A stretch of DNA of 64,000 nt from Closterium sp. Naga37s-1 (GCA_947471745.1 CANJKZ010000548.1:370001-434000); one strand, 5' to 3'; shown: positions 32,803 through 44,450, numbered from the stretch's first letter. Program-made: numbers and translations. The notes: generated by a model not told the origin, from the sequence alone.

Positions 32803-33440
32803 GAACATTCGGCCTTCGACTAGCTCAAAAAAAAAATGTGTTCACCCCCTGTACTTCGGGTCGCAGACCCATCTCGGCCATTCGAAGTCGTAATGGACGC
32901 CAGAGACTTCTACAGGGGTTCGGCAAAGGCCTGCAACCAATTGTGTACGAGTCCAGAAAGATGCAGCCACATGAGCGCAACTATCCGGTTCACGACAAGA
33001 ATTGCTGGCCATCGTCCACGCATTTCGTATCTGGCGCTGGTACCTTACGAAGGCGACGTGACGATACGGACGGATCATAAATTACTACAGTACCCGCGAG
33101 CCCAACCACTGCTCAACCGTGACAAATCAGGTGGTTGGATTATCTGAAGTCCAATTTTTGCTACACCCTCACCTACAAGAAGGGCACCAACAACATCGTT
33201 GATGCCCTAACCCGATAATCGATGCAGACCGCCGCAGTATTTATCGCCCAGTCCAACCCGCTATTATCATGACTATTTACCCACGGGTGCAGGACCGATC
33301 GCTTCTTCAAGCGAAATAAACACCGTCGGGCCACGACAAAACACGGGAAGTATCACCTGAAAGCCGGTACGAACCGGACTTGGGTCCCGTCATACCGGCT
33401 CTTATGAGAGTTGCTGACAAAGGAGGTTTATGACTCTAAC
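32803..33440 (+). pseudogene. RNase H and tether of Ty3 copy 3
   Basis: SPPVLRVADPSRPFEVVMDA (32836-32900), a frame-broken remainder, LKSNFCYTLTYKKGTNNIVD (about 33148-33205) and integrase N-terminal sequence up to LLTKEVYDSN at 33440, where the copia insertion begins. Confidence 0.78.
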
Positions 33441-33565
33441 TGTCAGATTTATATGACATAGCTACTGTAGGCTATAGTGGGGTGGCACATATGGGGTACA
33501 GTTTTCTAGGGTTTGCTTTTTGTACCCAACTTTCACTTAGTCATTTCATTCCTCGTTTCTTCTCA
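33441..33565 (+). repeat. 5' LTR of the young copia
   Basis: TGTCAGATTTATATGACATA to GTTTCTTCTCA. The PBS-like TGGTATCGAGC begins at 33566. Confidence 0.95.
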
Positions 33566-34474
33566 TGGTATCGAGCAGGTTCCCTAGTGGGAACGATTCC
33601 TAGGGCCCACCACCACGAAATTTTTTTTTTTTTTTCCTGCCCGGAGCGCGTTTTGCTCCGGCCCGAGTCGCGCCGCCCCTACGGCCCTTCGCGCCGCCCT
33701 TTCGGCCCGTCGCGCCCGTCGCGCCTGTCGCGCCCGTCGCGCCCGTCGCGCCCGTCGCGCCCGTCGCGCCCGTCGCGCCCGTCGCGCCCATCGCCACCTT
33801 ACGCGGCCCCGCCACCTACCTTAGCGGCCCCGCCACCTAACTGTGCGGCCCCGCCACCTACCTCCGCGGCCCCGCCACCTGCCTGTGCGGCCCCGCCACC
33901 TACCTTCGCGGCCCCGCCACCTACCTGTGCGGCCCCGCCACCTACCTCCGCGGCCCCGCCACCAACCTGTGCGGCCCCGCCACCTACCTTCGCGGCCCCG
34001 CCACCTCACTGAGTGGCCCCGCCACCTACCTCCGCGGCCCCGCCACTTGCCTGTGCGGCCCCGCCATCTACCAGCGGCCCCGCCACCTACATGCGGCCCC
34101 GCCACCTACTAGCGGCCCCGCCACCTACCTGCGGCCCCGCCACCTACCTTTGCGGCCCCGCCGCCTCCTCTCAGCGGCCCCGCCGCCTCCTCCCAGCGGC
34201 CCCGAACGCCGCCCTCTCAGCGGCCCCGCCGAGCCGCCCAGCAGCCAAGCCGCCCAGCCGCCGAGCCGCCCAGCAGCCGAGCCGCCCAGCAGCCGAGCCG
34301 CCCAGCAGCCGAGCCGCCGAGCCGCCCAGCAGCCGAGCCGCCGAGCCGCCCAGCAACCGAGCCGCCGAGCCGCCCTACAGCCGAGCCACCCGAGCCGCCC
34401 TGTCCGGTAAGAGCAGCGCCCCTTTCACAGCACTGCCCTCACCCTACTGTTTGCGCTGCTAGTCTACTGCTGTC
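33566..34474 (+). repeat. Minisatellite leader of the young copia
   Basis: Three successive arrays: CGTCGCGCC units (33706-33790), about 21-bp CGGCCCCGCCACCTACCT units (33800-34160), and GAGCCGCCCAGCAGCC units (34228-34395). A T run with GGGCCCACCACC lies near the start. The homologous leader at 62181-63027 has fewer CGTCGCGCC units, so the arrays vary between copies. Confidence 0.9.
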
Positions 34475-35500
34475 ATGGCTACCCCTAGTGTCCTCGCTTT
34501 TGACGCTGAGGGTCGGGCCATTGACTTTGACGTCTGGATAGATGACCTGCAGCTTTTCTTACAGTGCGACAGGGCAGACGGCCTCTCCCTCTTTGACCTC
34601 ACTTCTGGTGCCTCTCCTGCCCCCGCTGCTGCTGCTGACGCCACTGTTCGCTCCCAGTGGGCCACGCGCGATGCTGCTGCACGTCTTGCTGTGCGTCGAC
34701 ACCTACCTACCTCTGAGCGTGCGCACTTTAGCCAGTACAAGAGTGCTCAGACCTTGTACGACGCTGTAGTTGCGCGCTACTCCTCCCCTGCCACTGCTGC
34801 ACTTAGCCGCCTCATGCTACCGTACCTCTTCCCTGACCTTGCTGCCTTTCCCACAGTCGCTGACCTCATTACGCACCTCCGCACTAGTGACACTCGCTAC
34901 CGCGCTGCGCTTCCTGCAGAGTTCTGCGCCAAGAACCCCCCCCCCATGTACATCACCCTCTACTGCATAGTCACCCGGCTCCCTGACTCCCTTCGCGTAG
35001 TCAGGGACCACTTCCTCTCTGTTTGCCCCACCACTCTCACCGTTGACCTCCTCGAGAAGTCCCTCCTAGCAGCAGAGAAGAGCATAGTAGCTGTAGGAGC
35101 CTCTCGTGGTGACCCTCGCACCCCCATCTTTGAGGGGTGTTCCCCCTCCCCCCTTTTGCCCTCTGTTGCCTCTGCTGCTGCGGCCGACCTCGTTGGGCTT
35201 GAGTCGGTCGGTGCGGCGTCTACCCCTAGCGGGAGACGCCGCCCTGGCAAGGGCAAGGGGGGCAGGGGCACTGGAGGAGCTAGCGGGGGCGGTGGAGGCG
35301 GCGGTGGAGGCGGTGGAGGGGGTGGGGGTGGCGGTGGGGGTGGTGGCGGGGGTGGAGGTGTCGGTGGTGGCAGTGGAGGCGGAGACGGCGGCGGCGGTGG
35401 CGGTGGGAGCGGAGGTGGCGGCGGTGGAGGAGGAGGCGGCGGAGGAGGTGGAGCTGGTCGGGGTGGCGCTGCGCAGAGAGTCGGCTCCGGTGGTGGTCAG

Positions 35501-35532
<32 letters not shown>

Positions 35533-36852
35533 CACTCGTGACATCCCCTCCCCTCAGCAGCTCCGTGAGTGGTACGCTGCACGCCAGAGGGGTGGGGGTA
35601 CTGGTCCGTGCACCTACGTCCTCCGCACCGGCGACCGCGCGGGTGAGCAGTGCGGGGGTGCGCACTCCACCCAGCGCTGCTTTGGCCGCCTGACGGACGC
35701 TTGGCGTCACCAGTTCCCTGAGGCCACTGAGATCCCCCGCTGGGGTGAGCTGTCTAGGGCGGGTGTGACTGTCTTTGACCTTGACTTTGATGCTATTCTT
35801 GCTGCCATGTATACTGTGACTATTAGTGATGAGGGTGACTGTTACCGGTGTTTTCCGCCCGACCCGGGCATTGAGACTGCTGCTCTAGGTACTGGTGAGG
35901 CTGCTGCTCTAGGTGCTAGCGAGGCTGCTGCTCTAGGTGCGTCTGCTCCCTCAGGTGCTGGTGAGTCTGCTCTCTCAGGTTCTGCGTCGGCCTCGGCCTC
36001 CCACACCTTCACCCTTGACTCGGGGGCTTCTCGCTCCTTCTTTCGAGACCGCACCACACTCACGCCGCTTGGCCGGCCAGTTGCGGTCTCTCTGGCAGAC
36101 CCCTCTGGGGGTCCTGTCCTTGCTCACTTCTCCACTGTCCTCCCGTGTCCGGCGGCCCCCTCTGGCACCCTGTCTGGTCTTTACCTCCCCTCGTTCTCTA
36201 CGAACTTGGTGAGTGGTGCTGACCTACAGGATGCGGGGGTTCACCAGTTCACTCCTGGGAGTCAGCGGGTGACCCACTGCACGGACGCTCGGACTGGCCG
36301 ACACCTGGCCACGTTTACCCGTCGGCCGGGGTCGAGCCTGTACACCCTGACCACTGCGTCTCCTCCAGTCACTGCGTCTGGTCAGGTAGCTGCGTCAGGT
36401 CAGGTGTTTGCTGCAGCGTCCAGGTCTGGTCCTGAGTCTGCCCCCTGTTCGTGTCGCCTCCTGTCTCACGAGACTCTCCTCTGGCACCACCGCCTTGGTC
36501 ACCCCTCCCTGCTTCGTCTCCGAGGCATGGCCTCCCGTGTCCTTGTCTCTGGTCTTCCCCGGTCCCTCCCTCCCCTTCCTCCGGGGCCTGGCCCTACCTG
36601 CGTCCCCTGTGTCGAGGGGCGGCAGCGGGCTGCCCCTCACTCCTCCCAGTTTCCTCCGACAGAGGCCCCGCTGCAGACGCTTCACATGGACGTGTGGGGC
36701 CCGGCCCGCGTCCGTGGACAGGGTCACGAGCGCTACTTCCTGCTGGTGGTTGACGACTACTCGCGTTACACCACAGTCTTCCCCTTGCGCAGCAAGGGTG
36801 ATGTCACTGAGGTGTTGATCGACTGGATCCGCGCAGCTCGTCTCCAGCTCAG
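34475..36852 (+). CDS. Copia Gag-protease-integrase (5' frame) of the young copia
   Basis: Starts MATPSVLAFDAEGRAIDFDV. The Gag helix region (about residues 1-230) is followed by a basic patch (SGRRRPGKGKGGR), a Gly run of about 60 residues (270-330), a Gln run, SPQQLREWYAARQR and a Cys/His motif C-x13-C-x3-H-x4-C (about residues 382-405). Protease: TFTLDSGASRSFF near residue 510. GAG pre-integrase: LLWHHRLGHPSL. Integrase core begins HMDVWGPARV and continues through WIRAARLQLS, where one or two bases are missing; the continuation is at 36853. Its product would form virus-like particles and integrate cDNA. Confidence 0.92.
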
Positions 36853-39800
36853 CGGAGCTTCGGTTCGGACTTTCCTGTTCTGCGTCTGCACTCTGACAGA
36901 GGTGGAGAGTTCTCCTCTGGCCTTCTGCGAGCCTACTGTCGAGCACGAGGCATCCGCCAGACCTTCACGCTTCCGGAATCTCCACAGCAAAATGGGATTG
37001 CTGAGCGCCACATTGGCATGGTCATGGACGTCACCCGTACGTCCATGATGCATGCGGCTGCCCCCCATTTTCTGTGGCCGTTTGCGGTTCGGTACGCGGC
37101 GCATCAGATCAAACTTCACCCTAGGGTCTCCAGACCGGAGACCTCCCCTGCTTTGCTGTGGACGGGGAAGGTTGGCGATGCGTCTGCGTTCCGTGTCTGG
37201 GGATCTCGGGCGTTTGTCCGCGACTTGTCTGCGGACAAGCTGTCCCCTCGTGCTGCTCCTTGCGTCTTCCTTGGCTTCCCCCCTGACGCGCCAGGGTGGC
37301 AGTTCTACCACCCCACCTCTCGCCGTGTTCTGTCCTCCCAGGACGTCACGTTTGACGAGTCGGTCCCCTACTACCGCCTCTTCCCCTACCGCACTCCGTC
37401 CCTCCCCCCACCACCTCTCTTCCTTGTGCCAGGTCCCCCCCCGGTAGACCCCCTCCCCCCTCAGGGTCCTGCCCCTTCAGGTGTGTCCCAGGTAGACGCA
37501 GTCGAGCCTGTCGAGGTTACTGGTGACTCTGGTGCTGCTGAGGGTGCTGAGCCTGGGGGTGCTGACTCTGGGGGTGCTGAGCGTGTGGGTGCTACGCCTG
37601 GGGGTGCTGAGCCTGAGGGTGCTACTACTGGGGGTGCTGAGCCTGGGGGTGCTGAGCCTGGAGGTGCTACTACTGGAGGTGCTGAGCCTGGGGGTGCTGA
37701 GCCTGGGGGTGCTGAGCCTGGGGGTGCTACGCCTGGAGGTGCTGGGCCTGGGGGTGTGGAGCCTGAGGGAGCTGGGCCTGCTTGTGTGGCGTCTGGCGGT
37801 GCTGAGCCTGGAGGTTCTCCGGGTGCTTCGTCTCGGCGGGAGCCACTCTCTCCACAGGAGCTGCGCGAGTGGTTTGCCCGGCGCTGGAGGCGTGCTGCTG
37901 GAGCTGGAGGTTCTTCGGCTACTGAGGGTGCTGGTGCCGCGGGTCCCGGAGGTGCTCGTACTGGGAGTACTGGAGCTGCTGGGCCTGCGGGTACGACTGG
38001 AGCTGGAGCTGCTGAGGGTGTTGACGCTGAGGCTACTGCTGTCGGTCCTGGAGGCGGGCCTGCTGGGGGTGCTACTGGTGCTGCTGGAGGTACTGGAGCT
38101 GGAGTTGCTGCTGGCGCTGGTGCTGCCGCTTGGGGTACTGGTGCTGTCCCTGCTGTGTCTGGAGTCGCCGCGCGGCCTCGGCCGTACTTCGTTCCGCTCC
38201 TTCAGCAGGTTCTTGGTCTCCCGCCTTCTACTGGCCCTCCTCCTCCCTTAGAGAGTCCACAGCCTGTCCTGTCACAGTTACAGTTACAGCCGGCCTCCCC
38301 ACTGCCCGCTCCTTCTCCCTACACTGGTCCTACTGGAGGTCTTGCTGAGCGTCGTGAGCCTGCGTCGCGTCCTGCGTCGCCTGTCCGTACTGCTCGCGCT
38401 AGTGGTCGGGGTTCGCGTCAGCGTCCTCCTCCTGTCCCTGGCACGCACCGGATGTCTCTGCGTCCGTCCACTGCTCCTCTGCATGCCCCTTTGCCTTCTC
38501 CTCCTGCGTAATCTCTTCCTGCTCTTCCCGACCCAGAGTCGGACTCTCTTCGTGCTGCCAGTCCTACTGTCACGCGTCTCCTTGCTACTGTCGTCACTGA
38601 CCCTTCCTTTGCGTCCACTGCTGCGTCTGCCCTAGTTGCTGAGCTCGTCGACTTTGCTGCTCGCTGTCGTCTAGACTACGCTGCTTGTCTTGTCGCTGAG
38701 TCTGAGTCTGTCTGTCCTCCGTCCGTCGGGGGTGAGTGTGCCCTTGGCACGGACGTCCTTGAGGACAGGCAGGAGGAGTTCCAGTGTTTGGCTGCTGCTT
38801 CACCTCATCTCGTGTCCGTACTGCTTACCCCTGAGGGAGACCCGGATGCACTTGACATCCCGACTCCGCGCTCTTACGCGGAGGCGATAGAGGGTCCCTA
38901 CTCCTCTCAGTGGCAGGCAGCTATGGACACAGAGATGGCTTCCTGGAAGTCCACAGGTACCTACGTTGACGAGGTTCCCCCGCCTGGGGCGAACATCGTC
39001 AGTGGCATGTGGATTTTCAGGGTGAAGCGGCCGCCGGGTTCTCCGCCTGTCTTCAAGGCGCGTTACGTGGCTCGTGGCTTCAGTCAGCGGCAGGGAGTTG
39101 ACTACTTTCAGACCTTCTCTCCCACCCCGAAGATGACCACTCTTCGGGTACTGCTGCACATAGCTGCTCACCGCGACTACGAGCTGCACTCTCTTGACTT
39201 CAGCACTGCTTTCTTGCAGGGCAGCCTGCACGAGGAGATCTGGCTGCGTCGCCCACCTGCCTTCACTGGGTCTTTTCCTCCTGGCACCCAGTGGAGCCTC
39301 CGGCGGCCAGTCTACGGTCTCCGCCAGGCACCGCGTGAGTGGCACGACACACTGAGGACTACACTTGCGGCTCTTGGGTTTGCTCCCTCTACTGCCGACC
39401 CGTCGCTGTTTCTGCTCACCGACACTTCTTTGCCGCCGTTCTACATCCTCGTGTACGTCGACGACTTGGTCTTTGCCACAGCTGACACTGCTGGACTCGC
39501 CCACGTGAAGTCCGAGCTGCAGAAGAGACACACGTGCACAGACCTGGGTGAACTGCGCAGCTACCTTGGCTTGCAGATCACCCGGGACAGAGCACGCCGC
39601 ACCATTACCCTGACTCAGTCACACATGGTGCAGCAGGTCCTTCAGCGCTTCGGCTTCACGTACTCCTCGCCTCAGGCCACTCCTCTGCCTACTCGCCACT
39701 CGCTCTCAGCTCTGCCTTCGGATGAGTCCGTAGAGTCGAGTGGCCCGTACCCAGAGCTTGTTGGCTGCCTCATGTACCTGATGACCTGCACACGACCTGA

Positions 39801-40437
39801 CCTCGCATACCCTCTTAGCATTCTCGCATGCTATGTTGCTCCTGGGAGACACAGACCGGAGCACATGGCTGCAGCGAAGAGGGTGTTGCGTTACTTGTGC
39901 AGTACGTCGGGCATGGGGCTTGTGCTTGGAGGGCAGAGTCCAGTGGTCCTCACTGGGCACGCAGACGCTTCTTGGGCTGACGACCAGGCTACGCAGCGGT
40001 CGTCACAGGGTTACACCTTCAGCCTTGGTTCCGGCTCTGTTTCGTGGCGGGCTACCCGCTCGTCTTCTGTTCTCGGCTCCAGTTGTGAGGCTGAGATCTA
40101 CGCCGGGGCCATGGCTGCACAGGAGCTTCGCTGGCTCACCTACCTGCTGACTGACCTCGGAGAGCCGCCTCGTTCTCCTCCAGTGCTGTACGTAGACAAC
40201 AAGGCCATGCTGGCCTTGTGTCGAGAGCAGAGACAGGAGCACAGAACGAAGCACATTGCTCTCCGCTACTTCCTTGCTCGTGAGCTACAACAGCGTGGTC
40301 AGCTGCGGCTTGCGTACGTGGCCTCTCAGGCCAACACTGCTGATATCTTCACCAAGGCACTTGCGCCTTGTGATCATCAGCGCTTCTGTACTCAGCTGGG
40401 TCTTGTGCCCACCTTGCCTCACTTGCTCACCCCTTGA
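36853..40437 (+). pseudogene. Copia integrase C-part, linker, reverse transcriptase and RNase H
   Basis: After the 36853 shift this frame carries the rest of the integrase core (SPQQNGIAERHIGMVMDV, RTSMM) and its C-terminal domain (VWGSRAFVRDLSADKLSPRA). A linker of GGAEP/GGATP repeats (about 37540-37800) and REWFARRW follows. A TAA at 38509-38511 falls where the sister copy reads SSLPAL. RT follows with GMWIFRVKRPPG, LDFSTAFLQG, RPVYGLRQAPREW and YVDDLVFA (about 39455-39478). RNase H has GHADASWADD, SCEAEIYAGA, YVDNKAML and QANTADIFTKAL, ending at 40437. All RT and RNase H catalytic motifs look intact. Confidence 0.93.
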
Positions 40438-40635
40438 CCTTGTTTGTACTGGTGCACATATATATATACTCCTGCTCTTGCTTGTCTAGCCTTATATATA
40501 TATGTAATCCTGCATGTGAACTGGCCTTGTGGCCTTGAACTTGTGCTCGGAATGTGTGGTGACTTTGTGATCCACCCTGAGCTTGTTTTGCTTTGCTTGA
40601 CTGGTCCTGTGACCCCTTGTTCTCCCCCACTTTGC

Positions 40636-40646
40636 CTATGGGGGTA
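40636..40646 (+). promoter_or_regulatory. Polypurine tract of the young copia
   Basis: ATGGGGGTA immediately precedes the 3' LTR. Between the RNase H stop and this point lies about 200 bp with two (TA)n runs (40460-40472, 40492-40503). Confidence 0.7.
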
Positions 40647-40771
40647 TGTCAGATTTATATGACATAGCTACTGTAGGCTATAGTGGGGTGGCACATATGG
40701 GGTACAGTTTTCTAGGGTTTGCTTTTTGTACCCAACTTTCACTTAGTCATTTCATTCCTCGTTTCTTCTCA
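40647..40771 (+). repeat. 3' LTR of the young copia
   Basis: No difference seen from 33441-33565 over 125 bp; followed by the duplicated CTAAC. Confidence 0.95.
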
Positions 40772-40776
40772 CTAAC

Positions 40777-41660
40777 CTCACTGGGCATTTTGGCATCGAT
40801 TAAGCCCTCAAGTTGCTACAGCGCTATTATTATTAGCCCGACATGCTGTCGAACATGCAGCACTACGTGACAACCTGCTCGACATGCCACGCCATGAAGT
40901 CGTCGCGACAACGGCCGACTGGACTACTGCAGCCCCTCGAGCCACCCGAACGACCGTGGCAACAAGTGACGATGGATTTTGTTATGGGGTTGCCAGTTGG
41001 CGCGAGTGAAAACAACGCGGTTATGGTCGTCGTTGACCGTTTAACGAAAACGACACATTTCGCACCATGCCGCACGATGATGACAGCCAAAGAAACAGCC
41101 ACGCTGTTCATCTTCACCGTCGTACGACTGCACGGGTTCCCGTCGACGATCATCAGTGATCGCAATGTCGAAGTTCTGGCAGGAAACGTTGGCACAATAT
41201 GGAACCCACCTGCAGTTTGCAGTGTCATACCACCCGCAAACCGACGGTCAGACAGAGAGGACAAACCAGACGATGGAGCAACTGATTTGCACCAATTGTT
41301 TCGACCTGTGCAAGTGGGAGGGCTCTCTCCCGATGTTGGAGTTTGCATATAACAACGCACCTTCGGCAACGAGCAGCCAGTCCCCATTTTACCTTAATTA
41401 CGGGATAGGGCTCGTGGTACCCCCATCAATGACAATTTGGTACCATGATCTCAACAATTTGTCACCGAACTTCAAACTGCTCGCGACAAAGCTGCGGAAT
41501 TTATTCGTAAGGCTAAAATTGTCGCTAGCCGCAATGCCGATAAACACCGAAGGGACTTACCCTTCAATACCGGGTAAATGGCCCTTATGGACACGAAGAA
41601 TCTTCGGTTGCCCCAATCAGCAAGACTCCGTCCCTGATACGTGGGACAGTTCCGCATCGT
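40777..41660 (+). pseudogene. Integrase of Ty3 copy 3 (3' part)
   Basis: Resumes at LTGHFG after the copia. It continues with the zinc-binding CSTCHAMKSSRQ, PPERPWQQVTMDFVMGLP (first catalytic Asp), VVVDRLTKTTHF and STIISDRN (second Asp), breaks frame near 41165, then reads AVSYHPQTDGQTERTNQTME and LPMLEFAYNNAPS (41156-41420). Confidence 0.88.
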
Positions 41661-41689
41661 CAAGATGATGACACCTGTCACGGCGAAGC

Positions 41690-41995
41690 TGTTGCTACCG
41701 GACGACTGGCGAATGAAGAACGCATTCCACGTCAGCTTACTGCGGCATTATGTCACCCCACAGTCGTCCCAACATCGCACCAAGTGTTTGGCCCATGGCA
41801 GACCCGACACTGCAACCATGGAAGATTTTGAATCATCGCGTACGTGTGATGCCAACGGGACGCCACGTTGATTTCCTACTATGATGGGCAAGACGCACGA
41901 GCGACGACGACACGTGGGTCACGTCTGACTCATTACAAGGTCACTCGGTATTACATGACTACCTTTCCCACCTCCGCGTGCCTGATATTGACCGG
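41690..41995 (+). pseudogene. Chromodomain-like end of Ty3 copy 3 integrase
   Basis: NAFHVSLLRHYVTPQSSQ at 41720-41770 is the integrase C-terminal block. A frame covering about 41835-41985 reads GRHVDFLLWWARRTSDDDTW followed by a helix, which fits a decayed chromodomain. Weak but in the expected place. Confidence 0.6.
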
Positions 41996-42457
41996 GAACG
42001 TTCCTGTGGAGACACGTGTGTCGCAATCCCCTTTTGTCCGAGTCGCGTCTACACATTTTTGCAATCTCTCGTCACAAAACATTAATGTATCACGAAACTG
42101 TGCGACCAGGCGAAATTTACAGCTGTGCTCATTTGATTTGATTTTAAACTTCACTGTACACCTGTTTCTTCAACTGTCTGGTTCGGGTGGGGTTTTGACG
42201 AGCGGAACTTTTCCCCCCGCGCGAGATTTTTACTGTGGGATGGCCAGGTGCATTGACATTTCGAACTGCGTACAGAGTTGTTGACAGTGACGGGTCAATA
42301 TGCAACTCGTCCGCGACATCAGCGCGTTTCACGCTGACAAATGAAAAATACAGTAAAAGTCGCACAAGGGCGACACGCGTTTGTGACATTGTACGTTTTA
42401 AGCTGTTTTTACGCGTCACAAAAGGATTGAGACACAAGTGTCTCCACAGGAACGTTC
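41996..42457. mobile_element. MITE-like element with about 40-bp terminal inverted repeats
   Basis: 41996-42037 (GAACGTTCCTGTGGAGACAC...) is the near-perfect inverse of 42418-42457 (...GTGTCTCCACAGGAACGTTC). The 462-bp unit has no coding capacity. Inner inverted similarity (CGCGTCTACAC vs GACACGCGTTTG) suggests longer imperfect arms. No clear target duplication was found. Confidence 0.78.
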
Positions 42458-43624
42458 ATTAAGGTGGTGTAGTACAATGATGTTTCCCAATTCATTATTA
42501 GATCACTTTGTACGCGTACAACTCCAACTTTTGGAGTTCCAAGCTCGGTCCGATGACCTTGCCCTCGGAATGTCCCTCGGGTCGCCTTCGTGTTTTCCAA
42601 CCCCGAACCTGTACCCAACCATTCGCGGTCCCGCGAACCAGTCTAGCTATCCTTCGCTATATCTCTGCTAGGCTTCATTATTCAGAGTGTTGTAATCACT
42701 TCCGCGTTATTGCATTCTGCGCACTCTTCTTTGCACAACCCATAACACTTCCCGCCACCAACCCAACGCAATTCCCGAAATTAGTTTGGATGCGAACCGC
42801 GTTCTCCCACTCAACAGGCGACCCGGCGCACGGTTGCTTTGCTTCATTCAACATTGCGGTTCGAAATCCGAGAACGTGGGCCAACAATCTGGCACTCCGT
42901 CTTCCTGCCAAAATGCAGTTGGTACGAGAGAGCATCATCGTGTTCGTCTTTTTGTAATCTCTGGACCACAGTTGACTCAATCGAGCCATACACAGGCGAC
43001 ATCACACAATCTCAATGTCCGTGACAAGCACACATCACCAAGTGGTGACATCCACCCTAAAACAGCTGCTAACTCAAACGACGAGTCGTTTGATCGACCG
43101 CTTTCCACATGCTCCGCGGATGACGCCTTACGACAGCGTGGTCTTGCGGTGGTCACCGTCACAGCGCAGTTAGAACCGTAATCACTTCCTCTTGGTCCCT
43201 CCGTTTCTATGCTCTCATGCTTCCAACAGGTCTTCGGCTTAGAGTATCCAGCTATGGCTTCGAGCATGACCTCGGCGGGCGAGTCAAGAAACGATATAGA
43301 GAACATGCAGATATAGAGATTGCATAGCGCATTCTTTCAAGCACCTCGCGAAGATGGAGCCCGACGATGCTTTCTACCCTTCGATTATCATAGGAGCATC
43401 TGAGAGCGTGCGGGTTTCTTAGAAATAATCGGACGCAGACTTTTCGAAATAGGCTAATAGGTTCGCAAGCAGGTGGCGGCAGCAAAAGAAGCGTGACTAG
43501 CGCACACCAAGCATCACGATCCCACGCCATTTTTCGGAACCCTACAGCCTTGATCCACAACTTTCTTCTCTTCTCCGTCGCCCTAGGGACGCGCAACACG
43601 CTCTGCGCTTAGAATTCCTTAAAC
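42458..43624. other. Upstream region of the kinase gene
   Basis: No gene or repeat recognised. It should contain the promoter and 5' UTR of the downstream kinase gene. The translation start context is AAACATGG. Confidence 0.4.
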
Positions 43625-44416
43625 ATGGTGCGAATAGGGCCCTTGAGCTTCTCAGTTGAGGCGCTAATCGGGATAGGAGCAGGCGTGGTGACCTTCCTAT
43701 TCGGCCTCCTCGCCTCCTGCATTTACTGCTGCTGCTTTCGCCGCCGAAAACGCAAAGATAGAATCAACCCCGCGGCCGTTGCCCCCCATAAATCGCTCTC
43801 CGTGGGCCACTCCTCGCACCATCTTGGCGGTTCGTTTCACGCAAGCGCTAATGGCTACGATCAGTCGTATCTCCATCCGTCGGCTTCGATGAAATACCCT
43901 CCCCGCGCCGCTTCCCCCTCCTCCGTTGGAAGCCATTTGGGCGCGCCCGGCCGTGCCGTCCCAGGCGGCGGCGGCGGCGATATTGGCGCGTATCACGTTA
44001 GTAGTGCCGGCTCGCACTCGCTCCCCCGTGGGGCAGGCGCATACCCGAACCAGACGGAAATTCTGCCTCCGCCGCACGCTTTTCATCCGCCGCTTCCCCC
44101 GCCATCTGCTGCGCCCCACCACGCGGCAGCGGCGATGCGGTCACCGCGGCATCCGCTCGCGCCGCCGATCGGCGCAATGGTCCCCGCAGCGGGCGGGGCA
44201 GGGGTAGTAATGCCGGGGAGGATGGCGGGACCCGGCCGGCTGGGTGCAGTTCCTTCTGGGTATAACGGTGCAATGGGCGCGCCGCAACAACATCAGCTTC
44301 CTCATCCGTACCACCAACAGCAGCAGCATCAACAGCAGCAGCAGCAGCAACAGCAGCAACAGCAGCACCAGCAGCAACAGCAGCAACAGCAGCAACAGCA
44401 GCACCAGCAACAACAA

Positions 44417-44450
<34 letters not shown>

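Larger units (their letters stand above)
33441..40771 (+). mobile_element. Young Ty1/copia element nested in Ty3 copy 3
   Basis: A 7.3-kb element bounded by two 125-bp LTRs that I read as identical, with the target duplication CTAAC at 33436-33440 and 40772-40776. Order: LTR, PBS, minisatellite leader, gag, protease, integrase, RT, RNase H, PPT, LTR (copia order, integrase before RT). Two lesions interrupt an otherwise single Gag-Pol frame: a shift near 36853 in integrase and a TAA at 38509-38511. Confidence 0.96.
30591..41995 (+). mobile_element. Ty3/gypsy copy 3, decayed, split by copia
   Basis: Plus-strand remnants in order: gag (SLLRGPALEWWRRKL at 30630), protease, RT, RNase H to 33440, then after the copia insertion (33441-40771) integrase and a chromodomain-like end to about 41990. 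No LTR was found at either side; the 5' end is truncated against the copia remnant. Numerous stops and frameshifts make it the most decayed of the three Ty3 copies. Confidence 0.85.

Noticed and set aside
33482..34462. Pro/Arg/His-rich ORFs in the copia leader
   Set aside because: Repeat-unit translations in several frames on both strands; the Gag start at 34475 is separate and conserved between copies.
35106..35693. Val/Ala-rich ORF overlapping Gag
   Set aside because: Out-of-frame reading of the Gly-rich Gag segment.
41996..42457. Solo LTR
   Set aside because: Termini are inverted, not TG...CA LTR ends, and no PBS or PPT lies next to it.
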